Assembly (NCBI GenBank): GCA_934096705.1
Contig: CAKOMR010000007.1
Location: 1-64,000 of the forward strand
Reading direction: 5' to 3'
DNA length: 64,000 bases
Origin: an uncultured Bacilli bacterium
Lineage (GTDB): Bacteria; Bacillota_I; Bacilli_A; RF39; UBA660
Below the pieces are notes generated by a model. It was not told the origin of the DNA. It was given only the letters and a program-made list of their open reading frames with translations, and made no database searches. The translations under genes were made by a program, and so were the position numbers. This document shows, one piece after another, positions 27,950 through 36,885 of the stretch (positions within the stretch are counted from its first letter, which is position 1; each line of letters begins with the position of its first letter).

Positions 27950-28150
27950 AATAAAAAAAGGTGCGTACCAAAAGGGTGCATATAGCACGGTACCACCTTT
28001 ATATTTTACTTAATTATCCTTAATGCGGACTAGACAGTTTATCCTATTTACTTAGATAAACAACTCCCAAGTGATTCAAATTACTTTCTATTATTAACTT
28101 TCACCTATCGTTAACTCTCTAAAAATATTAAAGTAATTTCGTCTTGTTCA
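27950..28150 (-). promoter_or_regulatory. T-box leader of ileS, specifier AUC
   Basis: The T-box sequence AAGGTGGTACCGTGC (27985-28000 on minus) and its terminator (right arm GGTACGCACC, then seven T) are clear. Stem I has a basal CAAG/CUUG helix and an upper AAATTACTTT/AAAGTAATTT helix (about 28130-28080). A loop between them holds AUC at 28073-28075 in GAAUCACUUGGGAG, an isoleucine codon. Uncharged tRNA-Ile would stabilise the antiterminator and raise expression. Confidence 0.9.
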
Positions 28151-28173
28151 TAATTTTTTAAAAATATATCTAA

Positions 28174-28202
28174 ATTATATGACCTTTGAGTTACATTGTC
28201 AA
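28174..28202 (-). promoter_or_regulatory. Perfect consensus promoter of ileS
   Basis: TTGACA (28197-28202) and TATAAT (28174-28179) are exactly 17 bases apart on the minus strand, next to the stop codon of nrdG. Confidence 0.85.
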
Positions 28203-28694
28203 TTATTCAATTATACATATTTCATTATTTTTTAAACTTTTTTGAACATCTATTACTCTTTGATTCGAAGATCCTTTCCATTTTAGTGTTGGATTTGCAA
28301 GATTTTCAACAAATCTTCCATCTACTAAAACATCAATGTATTTTAAAACTTCTTTATCTTTTAAATCTTTATCAAATAAATATCCACTCCATACCCAAAT
28401 ATTTTTATTTGGATATTTTTCTTTAAAAGCCCTAGCAAGTAAAGTCGTTCCCTCAATATTTTTTGGATGCATTGGCTCTCCACCTAAAATGGATAGTCCA
28501 ACAATGTAGTCTTTATCACTTAATTTTAATACTTTATTAATTGTATCTTCATTAAATTCTTCGCCAGCTTTAAAATCCCAAGTTTCAGGATTAAAACAAT
28601 TATTACAATGAAATTCACATCCTTGCATGAAAATTGAAACTCTTACACCAGGTCCATTAGAAATATCCATTTTTCTAATTTTATGATATCTCAT
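28203..28694 (-). CDS. nrdG: Anaerobic ribonucleotide reductase activating protein
   Basis: NrdG is the radical-SAM enzyme that puts the glycyl radical on NrdD. The 163-residue protein has the cluster motif CEFHCNNCFNPETW (CxxxCxxC) and the SAM-binding LSILGGEPMHPKN. The terminal half follows the family. It begins two bases after the stop of nrdD, so the pair forms one operon. Both are under the Crp/Fnr-type site at 30.9 kb. The length is typical. Confidence 0.96.
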   Translation of the reverse strand: MRYHKIRKMDISNGPGVRVSIFMQGCEFHCNNCFNPETWDFKAGEEFNEDTINKVLKLSDKDYIVGLSILGGEPMHPKNIEGTTLLARAFKEKYPNKNIWVWSGYLFDKDLKDKEVLKYIDVLVDGRFVENLANPTLKWKGSSNQRVIDVQKSLKNNEICIIE

Positions 28695-28696
28695 AT

Positions 28697-30850
28697 TTAC
28701 GCATCCTTATTATCTATATGAATAACTCTTTCTTTTATTTCTTGAGTTCTACCTTTGTTCCAAAAGTTTGCTCCAATATATCCACATGTTCTTCTAGCAA
28801 CGTTTAATTTGCTGTGATCTCTATTACCACAATTTGGACAATACCACTCTAAATTATCATCAATTAATATTTCACCAGTATAACCACATTCTTGGCAATA
28901 ATCAGATTTCGTATTAAGTTCAGCATACATTATATTGTTATAAATATATTCAATAACTTCAAGAACTACGTCAAGGTTATTTTCAAGATTTGGTGTTTCA
29001 ATATAACTTACTGCACCACCTGGAGAAAGTTTTTGGAATTCACTTTCAAGTTTTAATTTTGTAAATGCATCAATTTCTTCAAATACAGGTACATGATAAG
29101 AGTTTGTTATATAATCTCTATCAGTAATTCCTTTAATCTTACCAAATCTTTCTTTTAAACATTTAGCAAATTTATAAGTTGTTGATTCGATAGGAGTTCC
29201 ATATACAGAATAATCAATATCCTCTTCTTCTTTCCATTTTTTGCATTTATCGTTCATATATTCCATAACTTTTAAGCCAAATTCCTTACCGATTGACTCA
29301 TCAGTATGTGAGTGTCCTGTCATATATTTAACGCATTCATAAAGTCCAGCATATCCAAGAGAAATTGTCGAATATCCATGATGAAGTAGGTCATGAATAC
29401 TTTCACCTTTTTTAAGTCTTGCAAGTGCTCCATGTTGCCATAAAATTGGAGCTACATCACTTGTAACTTTAGAAAGTCTTTTATGCCTTATTTGAAGAGC
29501 TCTATGACATAGTTCAAGTCTATCATCAAATATTTTCCAGAAAAGTTCCATATCTTTATCTGAAGAAAGAGCTACATCTGGAAGATTTATTGTTACAACA
29601 CCCTGATTAAATCTACCATAATATTTTGGTTTACCTTCTTCGTCAACATAAGTTGTTAAAAAGCTTCTACATCCCATACATGGATAACATTGTCCATTAC
29701 CATTTTTATCAACCTTAAGTTCTTTCATAATCTTTTCAGAAATATAATCCGGAACCATTCTTTTAGCAGTACATTTAGCGGCAAGCTTAGTTAAATAATA
29801 ATATTTACCGTCTTTTTTAATATTATCTTCCTCTAAAATATATAAAAGTTTTGGAAATGCAGGAGTTATATAAACACCTTTTTCATTTTTCATGCCTAAA
29901 ATTCTTTGTTTTAAAAATTCTTCAATAATCATCGCAAGTTCTTCTTTGTACTCATTAGTTTCGCCTAAATACATACAAACACTTAGAAATGGTGCTTGAC
30001 CATTTGTAGTAGTCATTGAATTAATTTGATATTGGAATGTTTGAACACCATCAGTTATTTCTTTTTGTAAATCTTCTTTGGCATATTTTTCCGCATCTTC
30101 TTTTTTAAATTTTCTATTTTTATATTTTTCTAAATATCTTTCGTAACTACATCTAACAAATGGTGCTAAATGAGTAAGAGTTATAGTACATCCACCATAT
30201 TGAGATGATGATACAGCAGTAATGATTTGTGTAGCAATAGTCATAGCAGTTAAAAATCTATGTGGTTTTTCAATCATTACTCCATTAATATTAGTTCCAT
30301 TTTGAAGCATATCATCAAGATTAATTAAGTCACAGTTATGTAAAGCATTTTGTGCAAAATAATCTGCATCATGAAAATGTATAATACCTTCATCATGTGC
30401 TTTAACAATATCTTCAGTAAGTAAAAATCTACGTGTTATATCAGTGGATGTTATACCCGCTAAATAATCCCTTTGAGTAGTTACAATACGCGCATTTTTA
30501 TTAGAGTTTTCCGTATTCCAATACTCGCTTTCCCCATCGATTAGTTCTTTTATTGAAAGATCAGTTGTGTTACTTTTTCTAACTAACTCTCTTGTGTATC
30601 TATATGTAATATATTCTTTTGCTAGTGCATACTTTCCAAGAGCCATCAAGCGGTATTCAATAATATCTTGAATATCTTCAACAAGCATTCTTTTTTTCTT
30701 TAATCCTTCAATATATTTTACAATATTTCTTATTTGAATTTCACTTACTCTATCTTCTTCAGCAACTTCATCATTGGCTTTTTTTATGGCCATTTCAATT
30801 TTTTCAGGACAATAATCTACGATATGTCCGTCTCTTTTAACTATTTTCAT
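28697..30850 (-). CDS. nrdD: Anaerobic (class III) ribonucleoside-triphosphate reductase
   Basis: NrdD reduces ribonucleotides to deoxyribonucleotides without oxygen. The protein (717 residues) opens with an ATP-cone (IVKRDGHIVDY) and has the catalytic domain with the conserved CYPCMGCRSF cysteines. The C-terminal zinc site has two CxxC pairs (CQECGYTGE and CPNCGN). The glycyl radical loop is RRTCGYIGANFWNKGR. Only this oxygen-sensitive class appears in the window, consistent with an anaerobe. It is transcribed divergently from a Crp/Fnr-family regulator and followed by nrdG. Confidence 0.97.
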   Translation of the reverse strand: MKIVKRDGHIVDYCPEKIEMAIKKANDEVAEEDRVSEIQIRNIVKYIEGLKKKRMLVEDIQDIIEYRLMALGKYALAKEYITYRYTRELVRKSNTTDLSIKELIDGESEYWNTENSNKNARIVTTQRDYLAGITSTDITRRFLLTEDIVKAHDEGIIHFHDADYFAQNALHNCDLINLDDMLQNGTNINGVMIEKPHRFLTAMTIATQIITAVSSSQYGGCTITLTHLAPFVRCSYERYLEKYKNRKFKKEDAEKYAKEDLQKEITDGVQTFQYQINSMTTTNGQAPFLSVCMYLGETNEYKEELAMIIEEFLKQRILGMKNEKGVYITPAFPKLLYILEEDNIKKDGKYYYLTKLAAKCTAKRMVPDYISEKIMKELKVDKNGNGQCYPCMGCRSFLTTYVDEEGKPKYYGRFNQGVVTINLPDVALSSDKDMELFWKIFDDRLELCHRALQIRHKRLSKVTSDVAPILWQHGALARLKKGESIHDLLHHGYSTISLGYAGLYECVKYMTGHSHTDESIGKEFGLKVMEYMNDKCKKWKEEEDIDYSVYGTPIESTTYKFAKCLKERFGKIKGITDRDYITNSYHVPVFEEIDAFTKLKLESEFQKLSPGGAVSYIETPNLENNLDVVLEVIEYIYNNIMYAELNTKSDYCQECGYTGEILIDDNLEWYCPNCGNRDHSKLNVARRTCGYIGANFWNKGRTQEIKERVIHIDNKDA

Positions 30851-30880
30851 TCTACTACCTCTCCTATTAAAACCACTCTA

Positions 30881-30886
30881 ACTATA
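30881..30886 (-). promoter_or_regulatory. -10 element of the nrdDG promoter
   Basis: TATAGT on the minus strand lies 41-42 bases downstream of the palindrome centre relative to a start near 30874. There is no good -35, as expected for an activator-dependent promoter. Confidence 0.5.
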
Positions 30887-30907
30887 ACACAAATTAAATA
30901 AATGTAT

Positions 30908-30923
30908 TGTTGCAATTGCAACA
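30908..30923. promoter_or_regulatory. Perfect 16-bp palindrome, candidate Crp/Fnr-family operator
   Basis: TGTTGCAATTGCAACA is fully self-complementary and has the TGTxx-N6-xxACA half-site format of the Crp/Fnr family. For nrdD its centre is at about -41.5, the class II activator position. For the divergent regulator gene it covers the -35 element, the place of autorepression. Confidence 0.7.
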
Positions 30924-30944
30924 TTTTAATAAAAATGATAAAAT
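30916..30944 (+). promoter_or_regulatory. Promoter of the Crp/Fnr-family regulator gene
   Basis: TTGCAA (30916-30921) and TAAAAT (30939-30944) are 17 bases apart. The -35 element is inside the palindrome, so a protein bound there would block it. Confidence 0.6.
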
Positions 30945-30963
30945 TTTACTGGGTGAGATGTAA

Positions 30964-31605
30964 ATGATAAATTTATTTGACAATATACCTGTAAAAGAGC
31001 AAAAAAAATTAGAAACCGAACTTGAAGGATTAACTTTTACTTTTAAAAAAAATATGAATATATCAAAAAATTTAAGAGACAACATTATTGGTATAATATC
31101 AGAAGGCAATGCTAAAATAGTTCATAATGATTATAATGGAAATACTCTTGTGTTCGAGGAACTTTTCGAAGGTAGTATATTTGGAAGTAATTTATCATCT
31201 CTTTATAATGAGGAATATGAAATTATTGCTAGCACTGATGTTAAAATTACTATATTTGATTATGACTTTATTATAAAAAACGAAAATTCCTCAATATATT
31301 TTAATAGATTTTTAAAAAACCTACTTTTAATATTAAATGATAAAATTGTAGAAAAAAATGATAGACTACAAATAATAAGCAAAAAAACTATTCGTGACCG
31401 TCTTCTTGAATATTTTAATGTTCAAAGTAAAAAACATGGAAGCAGTATTATATATTTACCTTTTTCGTATTCTGAATTAGCTGATTATTTATCTGTTGAC
31501 CGAAGTGCAATGCATAGAGAACTCAAAAATTTAAAAGAAGAGGCATTTATCGAAATAAAGGGGAAAAAAATTATTTTATTATACCGACACTCTTTTGCAA
31601 TTTAG
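30964..31605 (+). CDS. Crp/Fnr-family transcriptional regulator
   Basis: The 213-residue protein has an N-terminal cyclic-nucleotide-binding-like beta-roll (about 25-110) and a dimerisation helix. A winged helix-turn-helix follows (YSELADYLSVDRSAMHRELKNL, in two parts here). Cysteine ligands for an Fe-S cluster, as in Fnr, are absent, as are the residues typical of cAMP binding. The ligand is therefore unknown. It is divergent from nrdDG and shares a perfect palindrome with it, so it is the likely regulator of anaerobic nucleotide reduction and of itself. Confidence 0.88.
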   Translation: MINLFDNIPVKEQKKLETELEGLTFTFKKNMNISKNLRDNIIGIISEGNAKIVHNDYNGNTLVFEELFEGSIFGSNLSSLYNEEYEIIASTDVKITIFDYDFIIKNENSSIYFNRFLKNLLLILNDKIVEKNDRLQIISKKTIRDRLLEYFNVQSKKHGSSIIYLPFSYSELADYLSVDRSAMHRELKNLKEEAFIEIKGKKIILLYRHSFAI

Positions 31606-31646
31606 AGTAAGTTAAAGTATAATATAATCAAGAAAGGAAGATTTAT

Positions 31647-33002
31647 ATGTTTAATAATAAAAAAATACATATGATTGGTATCGGAGGAATTTCTATGAGT
31701 GGAATTGCCGAAATATTATTGTCTTTTAATGCACATATCACAGGTTATGATGCATTTTTAACAGATATTACTAAACACCTAGAGGAAAAAGGCATTAAAG
31801 TATCAAACGTGCCAAACATTGAAAATATAAAAAATGCTGATATTATCGTTTATACCGCTGCAATTCATGAAGATAACGAAGAATTAAAATATGCTAGAGA
31901 AAATAATAAAACTGTTTATGAAAGAAGTACATTTTTAGGACTTTTAATGAAAGAATATGAAAATGTATTATGTATAAGTGGAACTCATGGAAAAAGTACT
32001 ACTACTGGAATGGTGAGTACAATATTTTTAAAAGCAAACTTAAATCCAACAATTATGATTGGAGCTATGCTTCCAATAATTAATAGCAATAATCATGTTG
32101 GTTCTAAAAAATATTTTATTGCAGAAAGCTGTGAATACGTAGATAGTTTTTTAGAATTTTCTCCTACTAGTGAAATAATACTTGATATCGATGATGACCA
32201 TTTAGACTATTTTAAAAATATTGATGGCATTATTGCCTCATTTAGAAAATTTGCAAATAAACTTAATAATGATGGAAATTTAATAATCAATAACGATGAT
32301 GAAAACACAGTTAAATGTGTAAGTGGTTTAAATAAAATAACATATGGTATAAATAAAGATGCAAATTATATGGCAAAAAATATTTCTTATAATGCATATG
32401 GTCATCCAAAATATGATTTATATATAAATGGAAAAAAAGAAACTGAAATTACTTTATCAGTATCCGGAATTCATAATATATATAACTCTCTTGCAGCAAC
32501 GGCAATGTGTAAACTTTATGATATTGATTTAAATGCAATTAAAGATGGACTTGCCTCTTATACGGGTGTTGGAAGAAGATTTGAGTTTTTGGGAAAAGTT
32601 AATGGAGCTTTAGTATATGATGATTATGCACATCATCCAAGTGAAATTAAAACAACACTGGATTCTGTAAAAAAAACAAGTCATAATAAAAGTTATGCAA
32701 TATTTCAATCACATACATATTCTAGAACTATTGAACATTTAAATGAGTTTGCAGATGTTTTAAGTAATTTTGATAATATTGTTATTGCAAAAATATATCC
32801 TGCTCGCGAAACTAATATTTGGAATGTTAAAGAGGAAGATTTAGTTTCTCTAATTAAAAAGAAAAATTCAAATGTTATATATTTAGATACCTTTGAAAAA
32901 ATTGAAGATTATATTAAAGAAAACGTTAAAGAAAATGATTTAGTAGTTACTATTGGTGCAGGCCCAATAAATGAAGTAGCCAAAATGCTAGTTAAGGAGT
33001 AA
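31647..33002 (+). CDS. murC: UDP-N-acetylmuramate--L-alanine ligase
   Basis: MurC adds L-alanine to UDP-MurNAc in peptidoglycan synthesis. The 451-residue protein has the N-terminal dinucleotide fold (MIGIGGISMSGIAEILL), the ATP loop SGTHGKSTTTGM, the ESCEYVDSFL and DDDHLDYF segments, and DYAHHPSEI in the C-terminal domain. Its ribosome site is AGAAAGGAAG. The following gene starts three bases after the stop and is probably co-transcribed. murD lies far away at 47.6 kb, so mur genes are dispersed here. Confidence 0.97.
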   Translation: MFNNKKIHMIGIGGISMSGIAEILLSFNAHITGYDAFLTDITKHLEEKGIKVSNVPNIENIKNADIIVYTAAIHEDNEELKYARENNKTVYERSTFLGLLMKEYENVLCISGTHGKSTTTGMVSTIFLKANLNPTIMIGAMLPIINSNNHVGSKKYFIAESCEYVDSFLEFSPTSEIILDIDDDHLDYFKNIDGIIASFRKFANKLNNDGNLIINNDDENTVKCVSGLNKITYGINKDANYMAKNISYNAYGHPKYDLYINGKKETEITLSVSGIHNIYNSLAATAMCKLYDIDLNAIKDGLASYTGVGRRFEFLGKVNGALVYDDYAHHPSEIKTTLDSVKKTSHNKSYAIFQSHTYSRTIEHLNEFADVLSNFDNIVIAKIYPARETNIWNVKEEDLVSLIKKKNSNVIYLDTFEKIEDYIKENVKENDLVVTIGAGPINEVAKMLVKE

Positions 33003-33004
33003 AA

Positions 33005-33538
33005 ATGAATCGTGATTTAAAAACGCCAAAAAGAAAAAATAATAGTACTATAGTATTAATTCTTTCTATAATAATTACAGTAGTAATATTATTTACAGTA
33101 TTCTATTTTTTAAGAAGTGAAAAGAAAAAAGAATTTGATAAACTTTATAATGAAGAATACTATATAAGAGTAAACTTCGGAGAAACTACCAAAGGTAACA
33201 CTTTAAAAGATAAAGGTACCTTTTTAAAGGAAACTGATATTGATAAAAATTATTATTTATATATCACAAAATCAAATGTGGTTTATGCATACTACACAGA
33301 TTATTTTTATTTTTTTGACCCACTTCATGGATACCATATAGATTTTCAAAAAACACTTAGTGAAAATGAAGTTAAAGAAATTTTAAATCAAATCGATGAA
33401 AACAAAGAAACCACATTACTCAATAAAAACAAAGATGATTATTTAATACTTCGTTTTAATAATGAAAACTATTATATGAATAAAAAAATACTACAGCAAA
33501 TACTTCAGTATTATGATGTAATTTTAGAGATAAAATAA
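33005..33538 (+). CDS. Hypothetical membrane-anchored protein after murC
   Basis: This 177-residue protein has a basic N-terminus, one membrane segment (about 17-38) and an extracellular Lys/Tyr-rich domain (DKNYYLYITKSNVVYAYY) with mixed strands and helices. It follows murC at three bases, suggesting co-expression with wall synthesis. I do not recognise a family, and the function is unknown. Confidence 0.6.
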   Translation: MNRDLKTPKRKNNSTIVLILSIIITVVILFTVFYFLRSEKKKEFDKLYNEEYYIRVNFGETTKGNTLKDKGTFLKETDIDKNYYLYITKSNVVYAYYTDYFYFFDPLHGYHIDFQKTLSENEVKEILNQIDENKETTLLNKNKDDYLILRFNNENYYMNKKILQQILQYYDVILEIK

Positions 33539-33562
33539 AAAAGGGCTATGTCCCTTTTTTAT
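33536..33562. terminator. Bidirectional terminator at 33.55 kb
   Basis: AAAAAAGGG pairs with CCCTTTTTT around six bases, serving the murC unit and, on the other strand, the dihydrouridine synthase gene. Confidence 0.85.
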
Positions 33563-34551
33563 TTTGACAAATTTTCTTTGTTAATACTTTCCAAATAATT
33601 ATCTAAAATTTCAATTATTTTACTTTGACTTCTTTCCTTACAAATCATATTTTTTACTTCACTATTATTAGGCATACCTTTTAAATAATATAAAAAATGA
33701 CTTCGTATTTCAATTGTTGCTTCACTTTCTCCTTTTTCTAAAACCAAATTATTTAAATGTGTTTTCATCATTTGAATTTTTTCTTCATAAGACACTTTTT
33801 TAGGAAGTTTTCCATATTCTAAATAATCATTGCACTCTTTAATAAGCCAAGGGTTACCTAAAAGTCCTCTTCCTATCATAACTGCATCACACCCAGTTTC
33901 ATCAAGCATTTTCTTAGCATCAAAGTAGCTTACAACATCACCATTACCGATAACTGGAATATTTACACTTTCCTTAACTTTTTTTATAAGTGACCAATCA
34001 CTATGTCCTTCATAACCTTGACTTCTTGTTCTTGCATGAAGTGTTATTGCACTTGCGCCAGCTTTCTCGCATATTTTTGCAACTTCAACACAGTTTATAC
34101 TATTTTCATCCCAACCACTACGAATTTTAACTGTTACAGGACATGGAACAGTTTTACTAACTGCCTTAACAATTTCATATATTTTTTCAGGATTTTTCAA
34201 AAGTGCACTTCCAGCCTGAGAACGCATTGCTATTTTTGGTACAGGACAACCCATATTAATATCAATAATATCTGGATGCATATAATCGTATATAATTTTT
34301 GCAGCCTTACAAAAACTATCTATATCACTTCCAAAAATTTGTTGTGAAATAGGTCTTTCTTTTTCGTCCATTTTTAAGAGCTTCTTTGTTTTTTCATTAC
34401 CAAAAACTAAAGCTTTATCTGAAACCATTTCCCCTACTACTAAAGACGCTCCAAAATCTTTACAAATCATTCGAAAAGTTTTATTGCTAACGCCAGCCAT
34501 CGGAGCTACAATTATTTTTCCATCAATTTCTACATTACCTATTTTAAACAT
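33559..34551 (-). CDS. dusB: tRNA-dihydrouridine synthase
   Basis: Dus enzymes reduce uridines in the tRNA D-loop using FMN. The 330-residue protein is a TIM barrel with VAPMAGVSNKTFR at the start, MGCPVPKI followed by Lys-rich GSALLK, ALTLHARTRSQGYEGHSDW, and the phosphate-gripping IGNGDVVSYFDA and MIGRGLLGNPWL. The catalytic Cys of the family sits in the NMGCP motif. Specificity among Dus types is uncertain. Its ribosome site (AAAGGAAAG) lies within a terminator hairpin that ends the preceding pduL operon. Confidence 0.93.
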   Translation of the reverse strand: MFKIGNVEIDGKIIVAPMAGVSNKTFRMICKDFGASLVVGEMVSDKALVFGNEKTKKLLKMDEKERPISQQIFGSDIDSFCKAAKIIYDYMHPDIIDINMGCPVPKIAMRSQAGSALLKNPEKIYEIVKAVSKTVPCPVTVKIRSGWDENSINCVEVAKICEKAGASAITLHARTRSQGYEGHSDWSLIKKVKESVNIPVIGNGDVVSYFDAKKMLDETGCDAVMIGRGLLGNPWLIKECNDYLEYGKLPKKVSYEEKIQMMKTHLNNLVLEKGESEATIEIRSHFLYYLKGMPNNSEVKNMICKERSQSKIIEILDNYLESINKENLSK

Positions 34552-34581
34552 AAAAAAATCTTTCCTTTATCAGAAAAGATT
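34552..34581 (-). terminator. Terminator ahead of the dus gene, containing its ribosome site
   Basis: On the minus strand AATCTTTTC pairs with GGAAAGATT (one mismatch) around TGATAAA, then seven T run straight into the ATG. The right arm carries the AAAGGAAAG ribosome site. Confidence 0.65.
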
Positions 34582-34616
34582 ATAACATCATAAATTAATA
34601 CTGTAAATAAAATAAT

Positions 34617-35180
34617 TTATTTTAAAATTATTTTGGCAGTGTCACCTTGATTTATTAAAAAAGCACATGCATCGTCTTTATCAATATGTAGTTCTAAAAC
34701 TGCATTATCTCTTATTTTAACAAAGCTTTCAATAATACCAGATTTTTCACTACCAAGTTTAACTAAAACTTTTTCTCCATGAGTAAGTCCTAAATTATCC
34801 GCTTCATTTTTAGAAATATGAATATGTCTTTGAGCAATAATACAAGCTTTGACTTCAATACTATTTTTAGGAGTTTCAACTATGATTTTTTCTGCTCCTA
34901 CCAAATCTCCACTTTCCCTTACCGGAGGATTAATGCCAAACTTAATTGCATCAGATTTAGCAATCTCCACCTGTGTATAATCACGACATGGTCCTAAAAC
35001 TTTTACATTATCAATTTTAAATTTATCAGTTTTAAGAGTAACTACTTTATCAGTTGCAAACTCTCCAGGTTGTTTTAAATTCTTTAAAATATTATATGGT
35101 TCATCAAATAAAAGGTCATAAACTTCTTTACTTAAATGAACATGTCTATTACTAATCCCTATATTTATTTCTTTTTCCAT
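34617..35180 (-). CDS. pduL: Phosphate propanoyltransferase/phosphotransacetylase PduL
   Basis: PduL converts acyl-CoA plus phosphate into acyl phosphate, giving ATP through an acetate or propionate kinase. The 187-residue protein has both metal-binding histidine motifs, SNRHVHLSKE near the start and AQRHIHISKNEAD in the middle. It also has the expected barrel segments (VKVLGPCRDYTQVEI). It lacks the N-terminal extension that sends PduL into microcompartments, so it is a cytosolic fermentation enzyme. It overlaps the preceding membrane-protein gene by 16 bases. Confidence 0.92.
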   Translation of the reverse strand: MEKEINIGISNRHVHLSKEVYDLLFDEPYNILKNLKQPGEFATDKVVTLKTDKFKIDNVKVLGPCRDYTQVEIAKSDAIKFGINPPVRESGDLVGAEKIIVETPKNSIEVKACIIAQRHIHISKNEADNLGLTHGEKVLVKLGSEKSGIIESFVKIRDNAVLELHIDKDDACAFLINQGDTAKIILK

Positions 35181-36157
35181 TTTTTCTCCTTTATTACCAT
35201 AAATGGTTTACATAATACAAAACTTATAAAATAACTACTAAAAAATGTAACTATTAAACAAACTATTATTGAATATGCAGAATAATAATTTAATAAATCA
35301 TAATGTTTACTAATATAACTAAATATTAAATTGCTAAATAAATATGCTCCAAACAAATATGGTGTAAATGATTTAAAATTTAAATCGCATTTATCATCAA
35401 AATTAATTATATAATATATAAGTAAAGTTAATACCATCATTAATATATTATTATTTTCAATTAAGGTTCTATCAAAATTTTGCATACCCTTGGATAAAAC
35501 ATACGTAATTATCACAATATAAATAAATAAAATTAAGCTTATTATTATACTTAAAATTAAACTTTTAGTTTTTTTACTATCATCATTTTTTAATAAATAT
35601 CCCATTATAAAATAACTTATCATCATATAGTTATTTATTAAAGGAATATCTAAAGTAAAAGTAAATTCTTTAAATAAACTTATTAAATTTAACGTACTCC
35701 ATAAAAGAGTTAATAAAACAAATAATTTGTCCTCCTTTTTTGTCATATTAGAAACTAACTTTTTAATAAATGGATAAATTATATATAAACTTAAAATATT
35801 AAATAATATACTTAAATGACTGTTAAATGGATTAAGTAAATATTTATAAAAATGATTTAGATTATGATTAAAGAAAAGTAAGTTTATAAAAGTAAAAATT
35901 ATAAATATAAAAATTATAAATAAAATGTTTTTAATATAATTTTTTAAATTAAATTCACTATTAAGTAAATAGTAACCAAGTGCCATAATGAAAAGTGGAT
36001 AACCTATTTTTCCTAAAATATAATATACTGAAGAAAAAATAAAATATACATTTCCATAATTATTAAACACATAAGTGTATTCTTTGGATATAAACGAAAG
36101 CATTATTAAAATAATACTTATAAAAAAAGTTTTATTAATAGTTAAATTTTTTTTCAT
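35165..36157 (-). CDS. Multi-pass membrane protein, probably acyltransferase-3-like
   Basis: The 330-residue protein has about ten hydrophobic segments. The phrase GKIGYPLFIMALGYYLL resembles the third element of membrane acyltransferases of family 3 (PLFFMISGYLL), and the overall size and spacing agree. The usual first-helix motif with its catalytic His (xxRxxAxxxVxxxH) is not present, so activity is doubtful. It is next to a 31-residue membrane peptide gene, with translational coupling. It may act on an envelope polymer. Confidence 0.5.
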   Translation of the reverse strand: MKKNLTINKTFFISIILIMLSFISKEYTYVFNNYGNVYFIFSSVYYILGKIGYPLFIMALGYYLLNSEFNLKNYIKNILFIIFIFIIFTFINLLFFNHNLNHFYKYLLNPFNSHLSILFNILSLYIIYPFIKKLVSNMTKKEDKLFVLLTLLWSTLNLISLFKEFTFTLDIPLINNYMMISYFIMGYLLKNDDSKKTKSLILSIIISLILFIYIVIITYVLSKGMQNFDRTLIENNNILMMVLTLLIYYIINFDDKCDLNFKSFTPYLFGAYLFSNLIFSYISKHYDLLNYYSAYSIIVCLIVTFFSSYFISFVLCKPFMVIKEKKWKKK

Positions 36158-36158
36158 A

Positions 36159-36254
36159 CTATTTAATAATGTATGTAATTACTCTTGCAATTGAAATGCC
36201 AAATAATATAATTGAAAAACAAAATACTAAACTTTTATAAACTTCTTTTTTCAT
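36159..36254 (-). CDS. 31-residue membrane miniprotein
   Basis: A small frame starts at the ATG at 36254 behind AAAGGA and codes for MKKEVYKSLVFCFSIILF followed by GISIARVITYIIK, one membrane-spanning helix with a basic start. It ends one base before the ATG of the downstream membrane protein, so the two are translationally coupled. This points to a real small subunit. No family is recognised. Confidence 0.55.
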   Translation of the reverse strand: MKKEVYKSLVFCFSIILFGISIARVITYIIK

Positions 36255-36266
36255 ACATATTCCTTT

Positions 36267-36881
36267 CTATAAAATAATCTTTTTTATATTAGTTAAATTT
36301 CTATCATCAAAATTTAATTTATATATACTTATGTCATTTATATCACCAGAATAAATAACATCATCATTATATTCTAAAATAAGTTCATCTTCGAGATTAT
36401 AACCTACTTTTGTATGATTTATTAAATAACTTAATATTGTTCTTAAATGTGTAAAAACTACTACTTTATTTACTTTATTTAAATATACAATATGATTTAT
36501 GCTGTCTGTAAATCTTTTGCAAGTTTCATTTAATGACTCACCATTTTCAAGTTTTATGTTAAAATCATGCTCCTGCATAAAATATATATTTTTTAAATCT
36601 TTATTTTTAATGTTACCAATTATAGGAGCATCTAATTTATCATCTAAATAAACATCCTTTTTTATTCTTTTTCCTAAATACTGAGCAAATATTCTTGCAC
36701 TTGCACTTGTTGATGAATATATAGCACCAGTATTATTAAACATAGATAATAAAGAAAGCCTTTGCGCGTAATCTTTATTTTTACTAAGCAAAGGTATTTT
36801 CAGTTTTTTTTTATCTATTTTTTCATTATTATAAAGTAAGTTATTTTCTATTAAGTTGTTGCTCACTAAAATAACTTCCAT
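36267..36881 (-). CDS. Histidine-phosphatase-fold protein lacking the catalytic RHG
   Basis: The protein (204 residues) follows the phosphoglycerate-mutase fold. It has a hydrophobic first strand, SSTSASARIFAQYLG (with Arg), ENGESLNETCKRF and VVVFTHLRTILSYLI with the second His. The first-strand motif LxRHGxT is replaced by LVSNNLIE, so the phosphorylated His and its Arg are missing. The enzyme should therefore be inactive, acting as a binding or regulatory protein. It overlaps no neighbour but lies four bases after popT. Confidence 0.6.
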   Translation of the reverse strand: MEVILVSNNLIENNLLYNNEKIDKKKLKIPLLSKNKDYAQRLSLLSMFNNTGAIYSSTSASARIFAQYLGKRIKKDVYLDDKLDAPIIGNIKNKDLKNIYFMQEHDFNIKLENGESLNETCKRFTDSINHIVYLNKVNKVVVFTHLRTILSYLINHTKVGYNLEDELILEYNDDVIYSGDINDISIYKLNFDDRNLTNIKKIIL

Positions 36882-36885
36882 TACT

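Noticed and set aside
27937..27996. N-terminal extension of ileS through the T-box region
   Set aside because: The extra codons are the T-box and terminator RNA; the real ribosome site is just before 27936.
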